Of a DNA stretch of 64,000 nucleotides, positions 9,481 to 19,045 are shown in pieces. Positions within the stretch are counted from its first letter, which is position 1. Every line of letters begins with the position of its first letter. The position numbers were made by a program, and so were the translations under genes. The DNA comes from Verrucomicrobiota bacterium. GTDB taxonomy: Bacteria > Verrucomicrobiota > Verrucomicrobiia > CAIQCK01. The DNA lies in assembly GCA_016235595.1 (NCBI GenBank), contig JACRJX010000015.1, positions 1-64,000 of the forward strand, given 5' to 3'. The notes beneath the pieces are model-generated. The model saw only the letters and a list, made by a program, of their open reading frames with translations. It made no database searches and was not told the origin of the DNA.

Positions 9481-11010
9481 ATGCGAAACGTTCTTCATGT
9501 TTTACTCCTGTCAGTCTGCCTTTCCGCAATGGCGGAGGATGATCTTTCGACCATCAAACCTGTCACAACAAAGGAAGCGCTCATCAATCCCGGAATGGGC
9601 TGGGTGCATTTCCATTATTCGAACCGACTTTGGGCCTATGGCGGACTTCAAGCTCCCGGCGATACGCTCGACTGGTTCCCCGGCTGTTCGACGATCTATT
9701 TCCGGATTCCCTGGTGCTATCTCGAGCCGGAGGAAGGAAAGTTTCGCTGGGATCTGATTGATTCTTACGCCCAGCCTTGGATTGATCGGGGAAAGAAAAT
9801 CGCCTTTCGGGTTATTGCCAGCGAAGACCGGTTTGTTTACGCGACCCCGAAATGGGTCAAAGACGCCGGGGCGAAAGGGATTTATTATCGTTCAGGCCAA
9901 AAGTATAACCCCGAGGCCGAGCTTTGGGACCCGATTTTCGACGACCCCGTCTTCCTGAAAAAACTCGGCAATTTTCTCGCTGAAATGGCAAAGCGATATA
10001 ACGGGAATCCCCATGTCGCGTTCATTGACATTGGTTCGTTCGGGTTGTGGGGGGAAGGGCATACGGGTTATTCCTCCAAGCTGAATCAGGAACAGACAGA
10101 CAAAGCCGTTAAGATCCACATTGACCTGCATAAAAAGTATTTTCCTGACACGTTGCTGGCCATCAGCGACGACGTGGCCGGGGCAGGTCGTCCGGGTGCG
10201 AATTTTCCGATCACCGATTACGCATTTTCGCGGGGAGTAACGCTTCGTGACGACAGCATCATGGTGGGGAAAGCGCCGAAACACTGGTTTCATGCGGAAA
10301 TGGCCCGACAGTTTTGGCCGACGCTTCCTGTCATTCTGGAGCACGGTCATTACGATTGGCTCGTTCTTAAGAACACTTGGGATCCAAATCTGCTGGTCAA
10401 ATCCGTCGAGGAATACCGGGCCAGCTATATGTCAATTCACGGCTGGCCGGAAGCGTATTGGAAGGAGAACCGGGACGCGATCGAGAGAATCAACCTCCGG
10501 CTGGGCTACCGTCTGGAACTTCGCGAGGTCCGAATGCCCAATGTTGTCGAATTGGACCAAAAGTTCACCATCGCAACAACCTGGGCGAACGTCGGCGTCG
10601 CTCCCTGCTATGGCGGGGGGAACATTGCCTTCACGCTGAAAAACCAGAAAGGAGATATTGTTTGGGTGCTTTGCGATCCGACGCTGGACGTCAAGTCACT
10701 GCCCCCCGCGGAACCAGGAAGGGCGAAGGAGATTAAACATGTGTCTTCGTGCCGGGCTGGAATTGCAACGCCGATTCCAACGATAAACGAAGGGGTCATT
10801 CTGCGCATGAAGGAACGAAACACTTATCCGTCCTTTGGAGATAATGTTCCAACGCTGAAACCTGGAACTTACAACGTCTATATTTCGGTCGGAAAAGCGG
10901 ATGGGACTCCGGTCATCGCTTTGCCATTGACCGGGGATGATGGGAAACGACGATACAAAATCGGGACGATTGTGGTTAAACAACCCTTTGAGAAGCGCGT
11001 GGGGCCGTAA
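9481..11010 (+). CDS. Secreted DUF4832/DUF4874-type putative glycoside hydrolase
   Basis: From the ATG at 9481 the product is 509 aa with a signal peptide (MRNVLHVLLLSVCLSAMA) and a GGAGAGAAG site upstream; a frame from 9427 would bury the signal. The N-terminal part has INPGMGW and FRIPWCYLEPEEGKFRWD, the TIM-barrel opening seen in GH42-like and DUF4874 proteins. AFIDIGSFGLWGEGH, near residues 180-194, places a glutamate where clan-A glycosidases keep the acid/base residue. The C-terminal ~150 residues form a beta-sandwich of the DUF4832 kind. The probable role is hydrolysis of an exported or environmental glycoside; substrate unknown. It follows the oxidoreductase on the same strand. Confidence 0.7.
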   Translation: MRNVLHVLLLSVCLSAMAEDDLSTIKPVTTKEALINPGMGWVHFHYSNRLWAYGGLQAPGDTLDWFPGCSTIYFRIPWCYLEPEEGKFRWDLIDSYAQPWIDRGKKIAFRVIASEDRFVYATPKWVKDAGAKGIYYRSGQKYNPEAELWDPIFDDPVFLKKLGNFLAEMAKRYNGNPHVAFIDIGSFGLWGEGHTGYSSKLNQEQTDKAVKIHIDLHKKYFPDTLLAISDDVAGAGRPGANFPITDYAFSRGVTLRDDSIMVGKAPKHWFHAEMARQFWPTLPVILEHGHYDWLVLKNTWDPNLLVKSVEEYRASYMSIHGWPEAYWKENRDAIERINLRLGYRLELREVRMPNVVELDQKFTIATTWANVGVAPCYGGGNIAFTLKNQKGDIVWVLCDPTLDVKSLPPAEPGRAKEIKHVSSCRAGIATPIPTINEGVILRMKERNTYPSFGDNVPTLKPGTYNVYISVGKADGTPVIALPLTGDDGKRRYKIGTIVVKQPFEKRVGP

Positions 11011-11243
11011 CGGGGTAGCGCAGAGAATTCGGACGAACTCGACCGCTGGATGAAGTTGCAGGGCGACTGTTTTGCCAACGGGGAAAACACGGATCGGGGT
11101 CAAGGCGACACGTTGTCGCGAGCACGGCACGACCGTTGAGATTAGAGATGACGTGGAGGAGCGGGGAGAGTGACTCGCGATTCGTGACGCGTAATCCGCG
11201 ACTCATGGGCGGCAAGGGCGGTGGCTTCGGTGGCGATAGCGTG

Positions 11244-11332
11244 GCGATAGCGATTGACTCCAACGATGTGCGGGAACAATCTTCGAGTCGTGGCATGAAT
11301 TGCATGGTGGAAGCGACAATTGGAGACTTGAG
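11244..11332 (+). repeat. Intergenic hairpin repeat, family A copy 4 (degenerate)
   Basis: This copy keeps GCGATAGCGATTGACTCC, GATGTGCGGGAACA and GGCATGAATTGCAT, but the left hairpin arm is damaged (TCCAAC against GCGGGA). It ends 25 nt before the next start codon. The rest of the 347-base gap 11011-11357 shows no gene; short tandem wording such as GTGGCGATAGC occurs twice around 11231-11250. Confidence 0.6.
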
Positions 11333-11357
11333 GCTCCAAGAGCGAGAGCGCTGACGC

Positions 11358-12860
11358 ATGAATGACCTGGAGATTTCCTACAGCTCCGATGAGATGTTTG
11401 ATCTTTATCGGACAAAGGATGAAGGCTATTGGCGCGAAGTCGGGGAGCGCAGGACGCTGGCGCTATTCGCCCGTGCTGCGCGCGAGGTGCCCGCCTACGC
11501 GGATTTCCTGAAGAAGCACGGCATCGAACCTTCACGCATTCGCACGTGGGCGGATTTCCAGCAGGTGCCTGTCGCGGACAAAGCCAACTATCTGCGGCAG
11601 TATCCGCTGGAGGATTTGTCGTGGGGAGGGACACTGCTTGGGAAGCCCTTGGATTTCGCCGCAACTTCCGGTTCGACCGGCACGCCGTTTTACTTTCCCC
11701 GAAGCGAGCAGTTGGAATGGCAGTGCTCAACGATCCTGGAGATGTTCCTGCGGCACAGTTCCTTCCAGAGCCGCGGGCCTGTGGCGGTGATCAATGCGTT
11801 TGCCATGGGGCCTTGGATGGGTGGCATGATGACATACAAGGCGTTTGATCTCATCAACCAACGGGGCAAACAACCGGTTTCGGTCCTGTGCACGAGTAAC
11901 AACAAACCCGCCATCTTCGAGGCTCTCCGGCACTGGGCAACCCATTTCCCGGAGGTGGTCGTGTGCGGCTACCCGCCCCTGATCAAGGACGTGATAGATG
12001 AGGGAGCGCGGGAAGGTATTGATTGGCGACGGTTCCATTTGCGGTTCCATTTCGCCGCGGAGGCATTTTCAGAGGAGTTTCGCCAATACTTGGCGAAGGC
12101 CGCGTGCTTGCAGAATCACTGGCTGGATACGCTGAACATCTACGGGTCCGCGGACCTCGGTGCCATGGCGTTTGAAACCCCTTGGGCGATCCTGATGCGC
12201 GAACTCATCACGGAGAACGTTTCCTTGTCGGAGTCCTTGTTCACAGGAAAAACGGCCACGCTCGCCCAGTTCAATCCCTTCTTCGTTCAATTCGAGGCTC
12301 CGGGCGGCACGGTGTTGGTAAGCGGCAACAACACGATTCCCCTGATCCGATATTCCTTGGGCGATGTCGGGGGAGTGCTGGGGTTTTCGGAACTGACCCG
12401 CGCCTTGGACCAGCACGAGGGCGCATGGAAAGGACGGATTCAGGAGGCGGGTCTGGAATCCTACCGGTATGAGCTTCCCTTCGTTTACGTGCATGAGCGT
12501 TCGGATTTTGCGGTGAGCCTCTGCGGCGCCAAGATTTTTCCTGAAACCATCCGGAAGGTCCTGATCCAAGAGAGCTTTCAACAGTTTTGCACGGGCAAGT
12601 TCACGTTGCTGGTGTCGCATGACGAGAAGCAGAACCCGCATCTCGAGGTGCACGTGGAGTGCAAGCGAGGCGGCACAGCGGCGAAGAAGCAAGAACTCGA
12701 ACTTCAGCAGGCAGTCGTCGCAGCGCTGGTTCGCGAGAACACGGAATACCGCTCGGCCTACGAGCAAATGCGCGAGAAAGCGCTGCCGAAGCTGGTCTTC
12801 TGGCCGTTTGAGCACCCCCTGCATTTCGGGCCGCATGCGAAACACAAGTGGATCAAATGA
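11358..12860 (+). CDS. Phenylacetate-CoA ligase-like (PaaK/CapK) adenylate-forming protein
   Basis: This 500-aa protein of the COG1541 family has the P-loop-like TSGSTGTP at about 102-109, an early LFARAAREVPAYADFLKKHGI leader typical of the family, and a late IRYSLGDVGG. The family activates carboxylates as acyl-adenylates; CapK-like members sit in polysaccharide clusters where their role is poorly understood. The C-terminal lid domain (about 370-500) is present, so the gene looks intact. It heads a run of glycan-type genes reaching 18.9 kb, though a 160-nt gap separates it from the glycosyltransferase. No signal peptide or membrane segment; cytosolic. The family is clear, the substrate is not. 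Confidence 0.8.
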   Translation: MNDLEISYSSDEMFDLYRTKDEGYWREVGERRTLALFARAAREVPAYADFLKKHGIEPSRIRTWADFQQVPVADKANYLRQYPLEDLSWGGTLLGKPLDFAATSGSTGTPFYFPRSEQLEWQCSTILEMFLRHSSFQSRGPVAVINAFAMGPWMGGMMTYKAFDLINQRGKQPVSVLCTSNNKPAIFEALRHWATHFPEVVVCGYPPLIKDVIDEGAREGIDWRRFHLRFHFAAEAFSEEFRQYLAKAACLQNHWLDTLNIYGSADLGAMAFETPWAILMRELITENVSLSESLFTGKTATLAQFNPFFVQFEAPGGTVLVSGNNTIPLIRYSLGDVGGVLGFSELTRALDQHEGAWKGRIQEAGLESYRYELPFVYVHERSDFAVSLCGAKIFPETIRKVLIQESFQQFCTGKFTLLVSHDEKQNPHLEVHVECKRGGTAAKKQELELQQAVVAALVRENTEYRSAYEQMREKALPKLVFWPFEHPLHFGPHAKHKWIK

Positions 12861-13020
12861 GGACAAGCAGATCCCGGTAATCTTCTTGCTTGTCGTAACC
12901 TGCGTTCAGTTTTCAAACTCCAGAGCTTCAGGGTTTGGGTTTTCCGGCTTGTTTTGAGGTAGATGACCTTCTACGCTGGGCGAAATTCCGAATCTGGATG
13001 CCAAACAGCGCCTGCTGACC

Positions 13021-13995
13021 ATGGAACGCAACGAAGTCGAACTATCGGTGGTCATTCCCGTTTACAACGAGGAGGAGAACGTTGAGCCATTGCAGGCGGC
13101 GCTGACGAAGAACCTGGATGCCTTGGGTCGGCGTTACGAGATCATCTACGTGGACGATGGCAGCCGCGACCGTTCCTTCGAGAGATTGCGAGTCATCGCA
13201 TCACGATCGCCGCAGACGCGGATCGTGCGGTTCGGGCGAAACCATGGACAGACGGCGGCGCTCGCGGCCGGGATCACGCGCGCGCGTGGCGAGGTGATTG
13301 TCATAATGGACGCCGATTTGCAGAACGATCCGGCTGATATCGCAAGATTATTGGCGAAGATGGCCGAGGGTTACGATGTCGTCAGCGGGTGGCGGCGGAA
13401 GCGCAAAGACCCGTGGCTGACGCGCAGGCTGCCGTCTGCCTTGGCGAACCGGCTGATCGCGATGATGACGGGCGTGGAACTGCATGACTTCGGTTGCATG
13501 TTGAAGGCCTACCGGGCCGGCATCGTGCAACGGTTGCATCTCTACGGCGAGATGCACCGGTTTCTTCCAGCTCTGGCAGCGCATGAAGGCGCGCGGATTT
13601 CGGAAATTGTGGTTACACATCACCCGCGCCGCGCCGGCAAGTCCAAATATGGTTTAGGCCGCACGACACGTGTGCTTCTGGACCTGATGGTCGTGAAATT
13701 CCTCGGCGGTTACATATCGCGGCCAATCCACCTGTTTGGAGGCTTCGGTTTATTGTGTTGTGCTGGTGGTGTGCTGGCGGGCGCGGTGACGTTGTATGAG
13801 AAGCTTGTCCTCAATATCTGGGTGCATCGGAATCCGTTGATTCTGCTGGGGGTCTTTTTGTTTCTGCTCGGCGTGCAGTGTATTCTGATGGGGCTGCTTG
13901 CGGAACTGCTCCTGCGCACCTACCACGAGTCTCAAAACAAACCGATCTACACCGTGGCCGAGACCGTGAACTTTGAGAAGGTGGATAACGAGTGA
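13021..13995 (+). CDS. Family 2 glycosyltransferase, polyprenyl-phosphate-sugar synthase type
   Basis: The 324-aa product has a GT-A fold: VVIPVYNEEENV at the N-terminus, DDGS at 45-48 and the nucleotide-sugar/metal motif DADLQND at 97-103. An RRAGKSKYGLGRT-like arginine-rich segment follows near 204-216. Two C-terminal transmembrane helices (about 233-258 and 268-292) match DPMS/ArnC/GtrB-type enzymes, which load a sugar onto undecaprenyl phosphate at the cytoplasmic membrane. This would supply a lipid-linked donor for the GT39-type transferase encoded at 17665. Its stop overlaps the GTG start of the next gene by 4 nt, which argues for co-transcription and translational coupling. Confidence 0.88.
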   Translation: MERNEVELSVVIPVYNEEENVEPLQAALTKNLDALGRRYEIIYVDDGSRDRSFERLRVIASRSPQTRIVRFGRNHGQTAALAAGITRARGEVIVIMDADLQNDPADIARLLAKMAEGYDVVSGWRRKRKDPWLTRRLPSALANRLIAMMTGVELHDFGCMLKAYRAGIVQRLHLYGEMHRFLPALAAHEGARISEIVVTHHPRRAGKSKYGLGRTTRVLLDLMVVKFLGGYISRPIHLFGGFGLLCCAGGVLAGAVTLYEKLVLNIWVHRNPLILLGVFLFLLGVQCILMGLLAELLLRTYHESQNKPIYTVAETVNFEKVDNE

Positions 13996-15014
13996 AGCGC
14001 GAACTGTTGAAATGGTTGGTCTGCCCGGCCTGCGTGAATGCGTTTCGCTTGGAAGCGGTGGGTGCGGAAGACACGGAGGTGATCGAAGGCCGGCTGACGT
14101 GCAAAGGCTGCGGGGCAAGCTATCCCATCCTCCGCGGTATTCCGCGCATCCTGCCGGCGACGATGATCGAAGAGCAGCAGCGCACAGCAGGCGCTTTTGG
14201 CTGGGAGTGGAACCGTTTCTCGCGGTTGCTGGGTTTGGATCTCTACACGGAGCAGTTCTTGGACTGGATTGCGCCGTTGTCGGCGGAAACCGTTCGCGGG
14301 AAGCTGGTGCTGGACGCAGGCTGCGGGATGGGGCGGTTTTCGGCGGTTTGCAGTCACTTGGGCGCCCGCGAGGTGGTCGCTGTGGACATCAGCCGGGCTG
14401 TGGAGGCAGCCTGGGAAAACACCAAACACCTGTCCAACGTCCACGTTGTGCAGGCGAGCATTTATGACCTGCCGCTGCGCAGGGAGGTTGGTGACTTTGA
14501 GTTTGTCTTTTCGATCGGCGTGCTTCATCACTTGCCACAGCCGCGAGCAGGCTTTTGTTCGTTGGCTCGCCATCTGAAACCCGGCGGCACGCTGGCGGCG
14601 TGGGTGTATGGCTACGAGAACAACGAATGGGTCGTTCGCTACATCAATCCCATCCGGCTGTGGATCACCTCCCGGTTGCCCCATCGGGTCCTTTATATCT
14701 TGTCCATGCTGATTGCGCTGCCCCTGCAGCTCATGCTGAAGCTGGTCTATGCGCCAACTGAACGCGTTCGGGCGCTCGGCTTCCTGAAGCGCCTATTGCC
14801 CTACAAATACTTCTTCTGGTTGTCGCGGTTTGGTTTCCGGCACACCCACAATGTGGTCTTCGATCACCTCGTGGCGCCCAAGGCGGACTACTTGAAGCAC
14901 GAGGAGTTCGCCGAGTGGTTTGACGGCGCCGGACTGATTGACAAGACCATCACAGCCCGCAACGAAAACAGTTGGCGCGGTCACGGGCGGAAACCGGGTG
15001 TTGCCGCCTCCTAG
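13992..15014 (+). CDS. SAM-dependent methyltransferase with N-terminal zinc-ribbon (Trm112-like) segment
   Basis: Translation probably starts at the GTG at 13992, inside the stop of the preceding glycosyltransferase. The 340-aa product has a CPAC...CKGC zinc-ribbon (Cys 11, 14, 37, 40) ending in YPILRGIPRIL, then a class I Rossmann methyltransferase with VLDAGCGMGRFS at about 103-114 and a later FSIGVLHHLPQP. Hydrophobic stretches after residue 220 (LYILSMLIALPLQLML) may be a membrane-anchoring hairpin. Proteins with this architecture are frequent in O-antigen and surface-glycan clusters. The substrate cannot be told from sequence. Confidence 0.82.
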   Translation: MKRELLKWLVCPACVNAFRLEAVGAEDTEVIEGRLTCKGCGASYPILRGIPRILPATMIEEQQRTAGAFGWEWNRFSRLLGLDLYTEQFLDWIAPLSAETVRGKLVLDAGCGMGRFSAVCSHLGAREVVAVDISRAVEAAWENTKHLSNVHVVQASIYDLPLRREVGDFEFVFSIGVLHHLPQPRAGFCSLARHLKPGGTLAAWVYGYENNEWVVRYINPIRLWITSRLPHRVLYILSMLIALPLQLMLKLVYAPTERVRALGFLKRLLPYKYFFWLSRFGFRHTHNVVFDHLVAPKADYLKHEEFAEWFDGAGLIDKTITARNENSWRGHGRKPGVAAS

Positions 15015-15025
15015 GACTTCTTGCC

Positions 15026-16903
15026 ATGTGTGGAATCGCTGGTTGGGTGTCATTGAACGGAAGCGACGAAGCTGTGCTCCTTCGAATGACGGCGGCGATG
15101 GCGCACCGCGGTCCCGACGCCGAGGGGTTCCATTTCAGCGCCGACCGACGCGTAGCGCTCGGACATCGGCGGCTGAGCATCATTGACCTGGCGAGCGGCG
15201 CGCAGCCGATGGCAAACGAGGACGGTTCGGTCTGGGTCACTTATAATGGCGAGATCTACAACTTCGCCGAACTCCGTGAAGACCTCCTCCGCCGCGGTCA
15301 TCGCTTTGCCACGCGCTCAGACACCGAGGTCATTCTTCATGCCTACGAGCAATACGGCTCACGGTGCGTCGAGATGTTCAACGGCATGTTCGCCTTCGCG
15401 CTATGGGACGGCAATGCGCAGCGTCTGTTTCTGGCGCGCGACCGCTTTGGCAAGAAACCGTTGCACTACACACTCGCCGATGGCGCGTTTCTTTTTGGCT
15501 CAGAAATCAAGGCCCTGCTGGCACATCCCGCCGTGCGGCGCAATCTCGACCCCGATGCGTTGGCCGCTTACCTCGCGCACGAATACGTGCCATGTCCGCT
15601 GACGATCTTCCGGGGCATTCGCAAACTGCCACCGGCGCATTGGATGACCTACGAGCCGCAGACCGGCCGCACTGTCATCGAGCGCTACTGGACGTTTCCG
15701 CTCGCGCCCGACCCGAACCTCGGCGAGCAGGAAGCGGCCGAGATGCTGCTGAGCGAACTGCGCGGCGCGGTGAAGCGGCGGTTGGTGAGCGAGGTGCCGC
15801 TTGGCGTGTTTCTCAGCGGCGGCATTGACTCCAGCGGCGTCGCGGCGCTGATGGCCGAGACGGTGCCGGTGGGGAAGCTGAAGACTTTTAATATCGCATT
15901 CACCGAAAAATCTTACGACGAATCCAGCTACGCCCGCCGTGTTGCCGCGTTACTGGGATCGGAGCATCACGAGGAAGTCTTCAGCGCCGGCCAGATGCTC
16001 GGCGTGTTGCCCGATGTCATCGGTTTTCTCGACGAGCCGTTTGCCGATCCGTCGCTGTTGCCGACTTACATGCTTTCGCGGTTCACGCGCAAACACGTGA
16101 CCGTGGCCCTCGGCGGCGACGGCGGCGACGAGTTGTTTGCGGGGTATCCGAGCTTCGTCGCATCGCGTTACGCCCACTGGTTCGAACAGGCACCCGCGCC
16201 ACTGCGAGCGATGGTGGAAGCCGTGGCACGACGGCTGCCGGTCTCGGCGAGAAATTTCAGCCTCGATTTTGTGGTCCGGCAGTTCCTCAAAGGCGTGCCG
16301 TATCCGGAGCCGTTGCGAACACAAGTGTGGCTTGGCGCGTTTGGTCCCTCCGAGCTGCAACAACTGCTGCCAGGACAAGTTGCCGACCCGTTCGCAGAGT
16401 TCCGACGGCAGACGGATGGGTTTGCACAGTCACCTGACGAGTTGGTCAACAGACTGACGGCGCATTATACCGAAACCTACATGACCGATGACATTCTGGT
16501 GAAGGTGGACCGCGCGAGCATGGCGTGTTCGCTGGAGGTGCGCGCGCCACTGCTCGACGTGCGCGTGGCTGAATTGGCCGGCCGGCTGCCGGCCCGGCTC
16601 AAGTTGCGTGGGCGCCAGACCAAATGGCTGCTGAAGCGTGCGCTGGCAGGCAAGCTGCCACACGACATTCTGCACCGGCCAAAAAAGGGTTTTGGAATTC
16701 CGATAACGCAATGGTTGAGGGAAGACCTCGCGCCGCTGGCGCGCGAGCATCTGGCAGCGGACAAACTGCGGCGCGAGGGATTGTTTGATGCCAATTTCGT
16801 CCAAATGCTCCTCGACGAGCATCAGCGCGGAGCACGCAATCACCGCAAACCGCTGTGGACGCTGCTGGTTTTCGAGTTGTGGGCGGCGCGCCATCTTTGG
16901 TAG
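15026..16903 (+). CDS. asnB: Asparagine synthase (glutamine-hydrolysing)
   Basis: The ATG at 15026 gives MCGIAGW, exposing the catalytic Cys2 of the class II glutamine amidotransferase domain; a frame from 14972 would mask it and is rejected. The 625-aa length is normal. The N-terminal domain (about 1-190) has the HRRLSIIDL and YNGEIYNF motifs. The synthetase domain has the PP-loop SGGIDSSG near residue 263 and GGDGGDELFAGYP further on. It makes asparagine from aspartate, glutamine and ATP, but in polysaccharide clusters AsnB homologues often amidate sugars or other carboxylates. Its place between two methyltransferases in a glycosylation cluster suggests that second role. It begins 11 nt after the previous stop. 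Confidence 0.92.
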   Translation: MCGIAGWVSLNGSDEAVLLRMTAAMAHRGPDAEGFHFSADRRVALGHRRLSIIDLASGAQPMANEDGSVWVTYNGEIYNFAELREDLLRRGHRFATRSDTEVILHAYEQYGSRCVEMFNGMFAFALWDGNAQRLFLARDRFGKKPLHYTLADGAFLFGSEIKALLAHPAVRRNLDPDALAAYLAHEYVPCPLTIFRGIRKLPPAHWMTYEPQTGRTVIERYWTFPLAPDPNLGEQEAAEMLLSELRGAVKRRLVSEVPLGVFLSGGIDSSGVAALMAETVPVGKLKTFNIAFTEKSYDESSYARRVAALLGSEHHEEVFSAGQMLGVLPDVIGFLDEPFADPSLLPTYMLSRFTRKHVTVALGGDGGDELFAGYPSFVASRYAHWFEQAPAPLRAMVEAVARRLPVSARNFSLDFVVRQFLKGVPYPEPLRTQVWLGAFGPSELQQLLPGQVADPFAEFRRQTDGFAQSPDELVNRLTAHYTETYMTDDILVKVDRASMACSLEVRAPLLDVRVAELAGRLPARLKLRGRQTKWLLKRALAGKLPHDILHRPKKGFGIPITQWLREDLAPLAREHLAADKLRREGLFDANFVQMLLDEHQRGARNHRKPLWTLLVFELWAARHLW

Positions 16904-16906
16904 GTT

Positions 16907-17668
16907 GTGTCGGCAGTTGATCTTCCCGTCGTGCATCCAGAACACTACGAAGCTTATCATCGGTTGGAGATCACCCATTGGTGGTCCCGCGCCCGTCGGC
17001 GTATTTTCGCGGCGGCCATCGGTCGTTTTGCGCCTGCGCACCGTCCGCTGCGGGTGGTGGACGTCGGTTGTGGCACGGGGGCCAATCTTGCAGAATGGGA
17101 ACATTTCGGCTGCGCCATCGGCGTAGATGCCTCGCCGCTGGCTCTTGATTACAGTTCCAGCCGGGGCGGACGGCGGCTGGTGGGTGCGGCGCTGCCCGCG
17201 CTGCCGTTTCGTGATGGAAGCATCGACGTGGTGCTGGCGCTAGATGTGCTCGAACATGTGGCCGACGACGCGGGCGCGGCGCGTGAGTTGTGGCGCATCT
17301 GCACGCCCGGCGGGTTGCTAATCGCCACCGTGCCCGCCTATCAATGGCTCTGGAGCAAACACGATGAGCGGAACCAGCACCAACGCCGTTACACGCGGCA
17401 GCAGTTGGAGGCGTGCGTGCTCGGCCCGGAGGCGGAGCGGTTACGTTCGAGTTACTTCAACACATTGCTGGCTCCGCCTGTATTTGCGGCTCGGCTGTTG
17501 GGCCGGCTGCGTCCGACGAGTGCCGCGCCGGCCGAGGATTTCCACGACACGGCGACATGGCTGAACAAGCTTCTGGAAAACGTTTTCGCCTCGGAATGGG
17601 CATGGCTTCGACAATTTTCTTTTCCCTACGGTGTTTCGGTGCTCTGCATCGCAAGAAAAAAGGCATGA
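16907..17668 (+). CDS. Class I SAM-dependent methyltransferase
   Basis: Starts at a GTG 3 nt after the asnB stop and is 253 aa long. VVDVGCGTGAN at about 49-59 is the SAM-binding motif I; LALDVLEHVADD and CTPGGLLIATVPAY are motifs II/III and post-III of the Methyltransf_11/UbiE-like family. HPEHYEAYHRLEITHWWSRARRR at the N-terminus is shared by many cluster-associated methyltransferases acting on glycans or lipids. The last codons overlap the start of the GT39 gene (ATGA, 17665-17668), so the two are probably translated together. Confidence 0.85.
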   Translation: MSAVDLPVVHPEHYEAYHRLEITHWWSRARRRIFAAAIGRFAPAHRPLRVVDVGCGTGANLAEWEHFGCAIGVDASPLALDYSSSRGGRRLVGAALPALPFRDGSIDVVLALDVLEHVADDAGAARELWRICTPGGLLIATVPAYQWLWSKHDERNQHQRRYTRQQLEACVLGPEAERLRSSYFNTLLAPPVFAARLLGRLRPTSAAPAEDFHDTATWLNKLLENVFASEWAWLRQFSFPYGVSVLCIARKKA

Positions 17669-18909
17669 AGAACGCGTTGAAATCACCGCGTCTGATTTGG
17701 TGGATACTGTTGGTGGCAACGCTGGTCCGATGCGGCTACGCGATCATGGAGCCGCTCAACGAGCGCGACGCGGGCATCTATCGCGAGAATGCACACAATC
17801 TCGCGGATGGAAAGGGCTACACGCGGGGCGGCCGGCCTGAAATCGATTTTCCGCCGGTGCCGCCGGTGATGATGGCGGCGATTTACAAACTTGGCGGTGG
17901 CGAGCGCGCGTGCCGCGAATGGTGGGCCATGATGGGCGTCGCGCTTGTCGCGGTGGCGTGGGTGATGGTGAAAGAACGCCACGGTTTGGCGGCGGCGAAT
18001 CTGACAGCTCTCGGTGTCGCGTGCTATCCTTACAACATCGTCATGGGCGGCAGCACGAGCACGGAGATACCCAACCTGACCCTGATCTTTCTGACACTGT
18101 TGTTTGTGGCGCGGTGGTGGCGCACGGCGGCCCTGCGCGATGTGGTCTTGGCGGGCGTCTGTCAGGGTTTGGCCATCCTGACGCGACCAGCGGGGACAGC
18201 GTTTGTGCCCTTACTGGTAGTAGCAGTAGCGGTGTTCCCGAGGATTACCTTTGGGCGACGGGCACTGGCAGTGGCTTTGTTGGTAGTGACGACGTTGGCG
18301 GTTTTGGCCCCGTGGTCCATTCGGACTTCGCGCCTGACGGGAACCGTGGCCATTACCAGCAGAGCCGGGCCAATGAACCTTTGGTGGGGCACCAACCCAC
18401 ACGTGCTGCCTTATCATTACGGCGAGATCACGAAGGAGGAGTTCGCGCGGCGGACGTTTGAGGGAATGCCCGATCCGTGGGGAAACAATGTGGAATTTGC
18501 CTCACTGTCACAGAGCGACAAAGACCGCATCTACATGGATAGATTCAAGCAATTCGTCCGGGAAGATCCGGGAACTTTCTTGCGCGTGATGCTGTGCAAG
18601 AGCATCGAGTTTTGGCAGATGCCCGGCGCCATTGCGCTGGCAACCAAGCCGCCTCCTCCGCACGTGCAACTCACGAGGATTGTTGGTTGGCTGACGTGGA
18701 CTCCGCTCTGTCTGCTGACGGTTCTGGGTCTGTTGCGATTGAGATGGACCACAACGGGTATCTACTTGGCGTGGATCGGCTTGGCGTTCGTGACCAATGT
18801 CTGGTTCACTGCCTTCTTGCGCTATCGTTTTGCCTCCGGCGTGGATAACCTGATGATAGTAATCGCCGCCGTCTATCTAGCCCGTTTCCTTGACGAACAA
18901 GTCCAGTGA
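17665..18909 (+). CDS. GT39/ArnT-like membrane glycosyltransferase
   Basis: The true start is taken as the ATG at 17665, overlapping the previous stop by 4 nt; an earlier frame from 17413 would read inside the methyltransferase gene. The 414-aa product has an N-terminal helix, then a periplasmic loop with NERDAGIYRENAHNLADGKGY, matching the first loop of PMT/ArnT-type transferases where an acidic residue is catalytic. About nine more hydrophobic helices follow. Such enzymes take a sugar from a polyprenyl-phosphate donor and transfer it outside the membrane, which pairs naturally with the donor-making GT2 at 13021. Last gene of the cluster; the 136 nt after it carry no clear terminator. Confidence 0.75.
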   Translation: MKNALKSPRLIWWILLVATLVRCGYAIMEPLNERDAGIYRENAHNLADGKGYTRGGRPEIDFPPVPPVMMAAIYKLGGGERACREWWAMMGVALVAVAWVMVKERHGLAAANLTALGVACYPYNIVMGGSTSTEIPNLTLIFLTLLFVARWWRTAALRDVVLAGVCQGLAILTRPAGTAFVPLLVVAVAVFPRITFGRRALAVALLVVTTLAVLAPWSIRTSRLTGTVAITSRAGPMNLWWGTNPHVLPYHYGEITKEEFARRTFEGMPDPWGNNVEFASLSQSDKDRIYMDRFKQFVREDPGTFLRVMLCKSIEFWQMPGAIALATKPPPPHVQLTRIVGWLTWTPLCLLTVLGLLRLRWTTTGIYLAWIGLAFVTNVWFTAFLRYRFASGVDNLMIVIAAVYLARFLDEQVQ

Positions 18910-19045
18910 GCGCCGATGATGATCGAGGCTGCTTCGCAGGTTTGAGGCGTCTATCAAGAAAGCCTGCGCTGAAAGCTTTTCCGACGGCGACGACTGCACA
19001 TATCCACTTCCTTTCCCGCTGCCTCGCCGTTATGCTGCGGCCACT

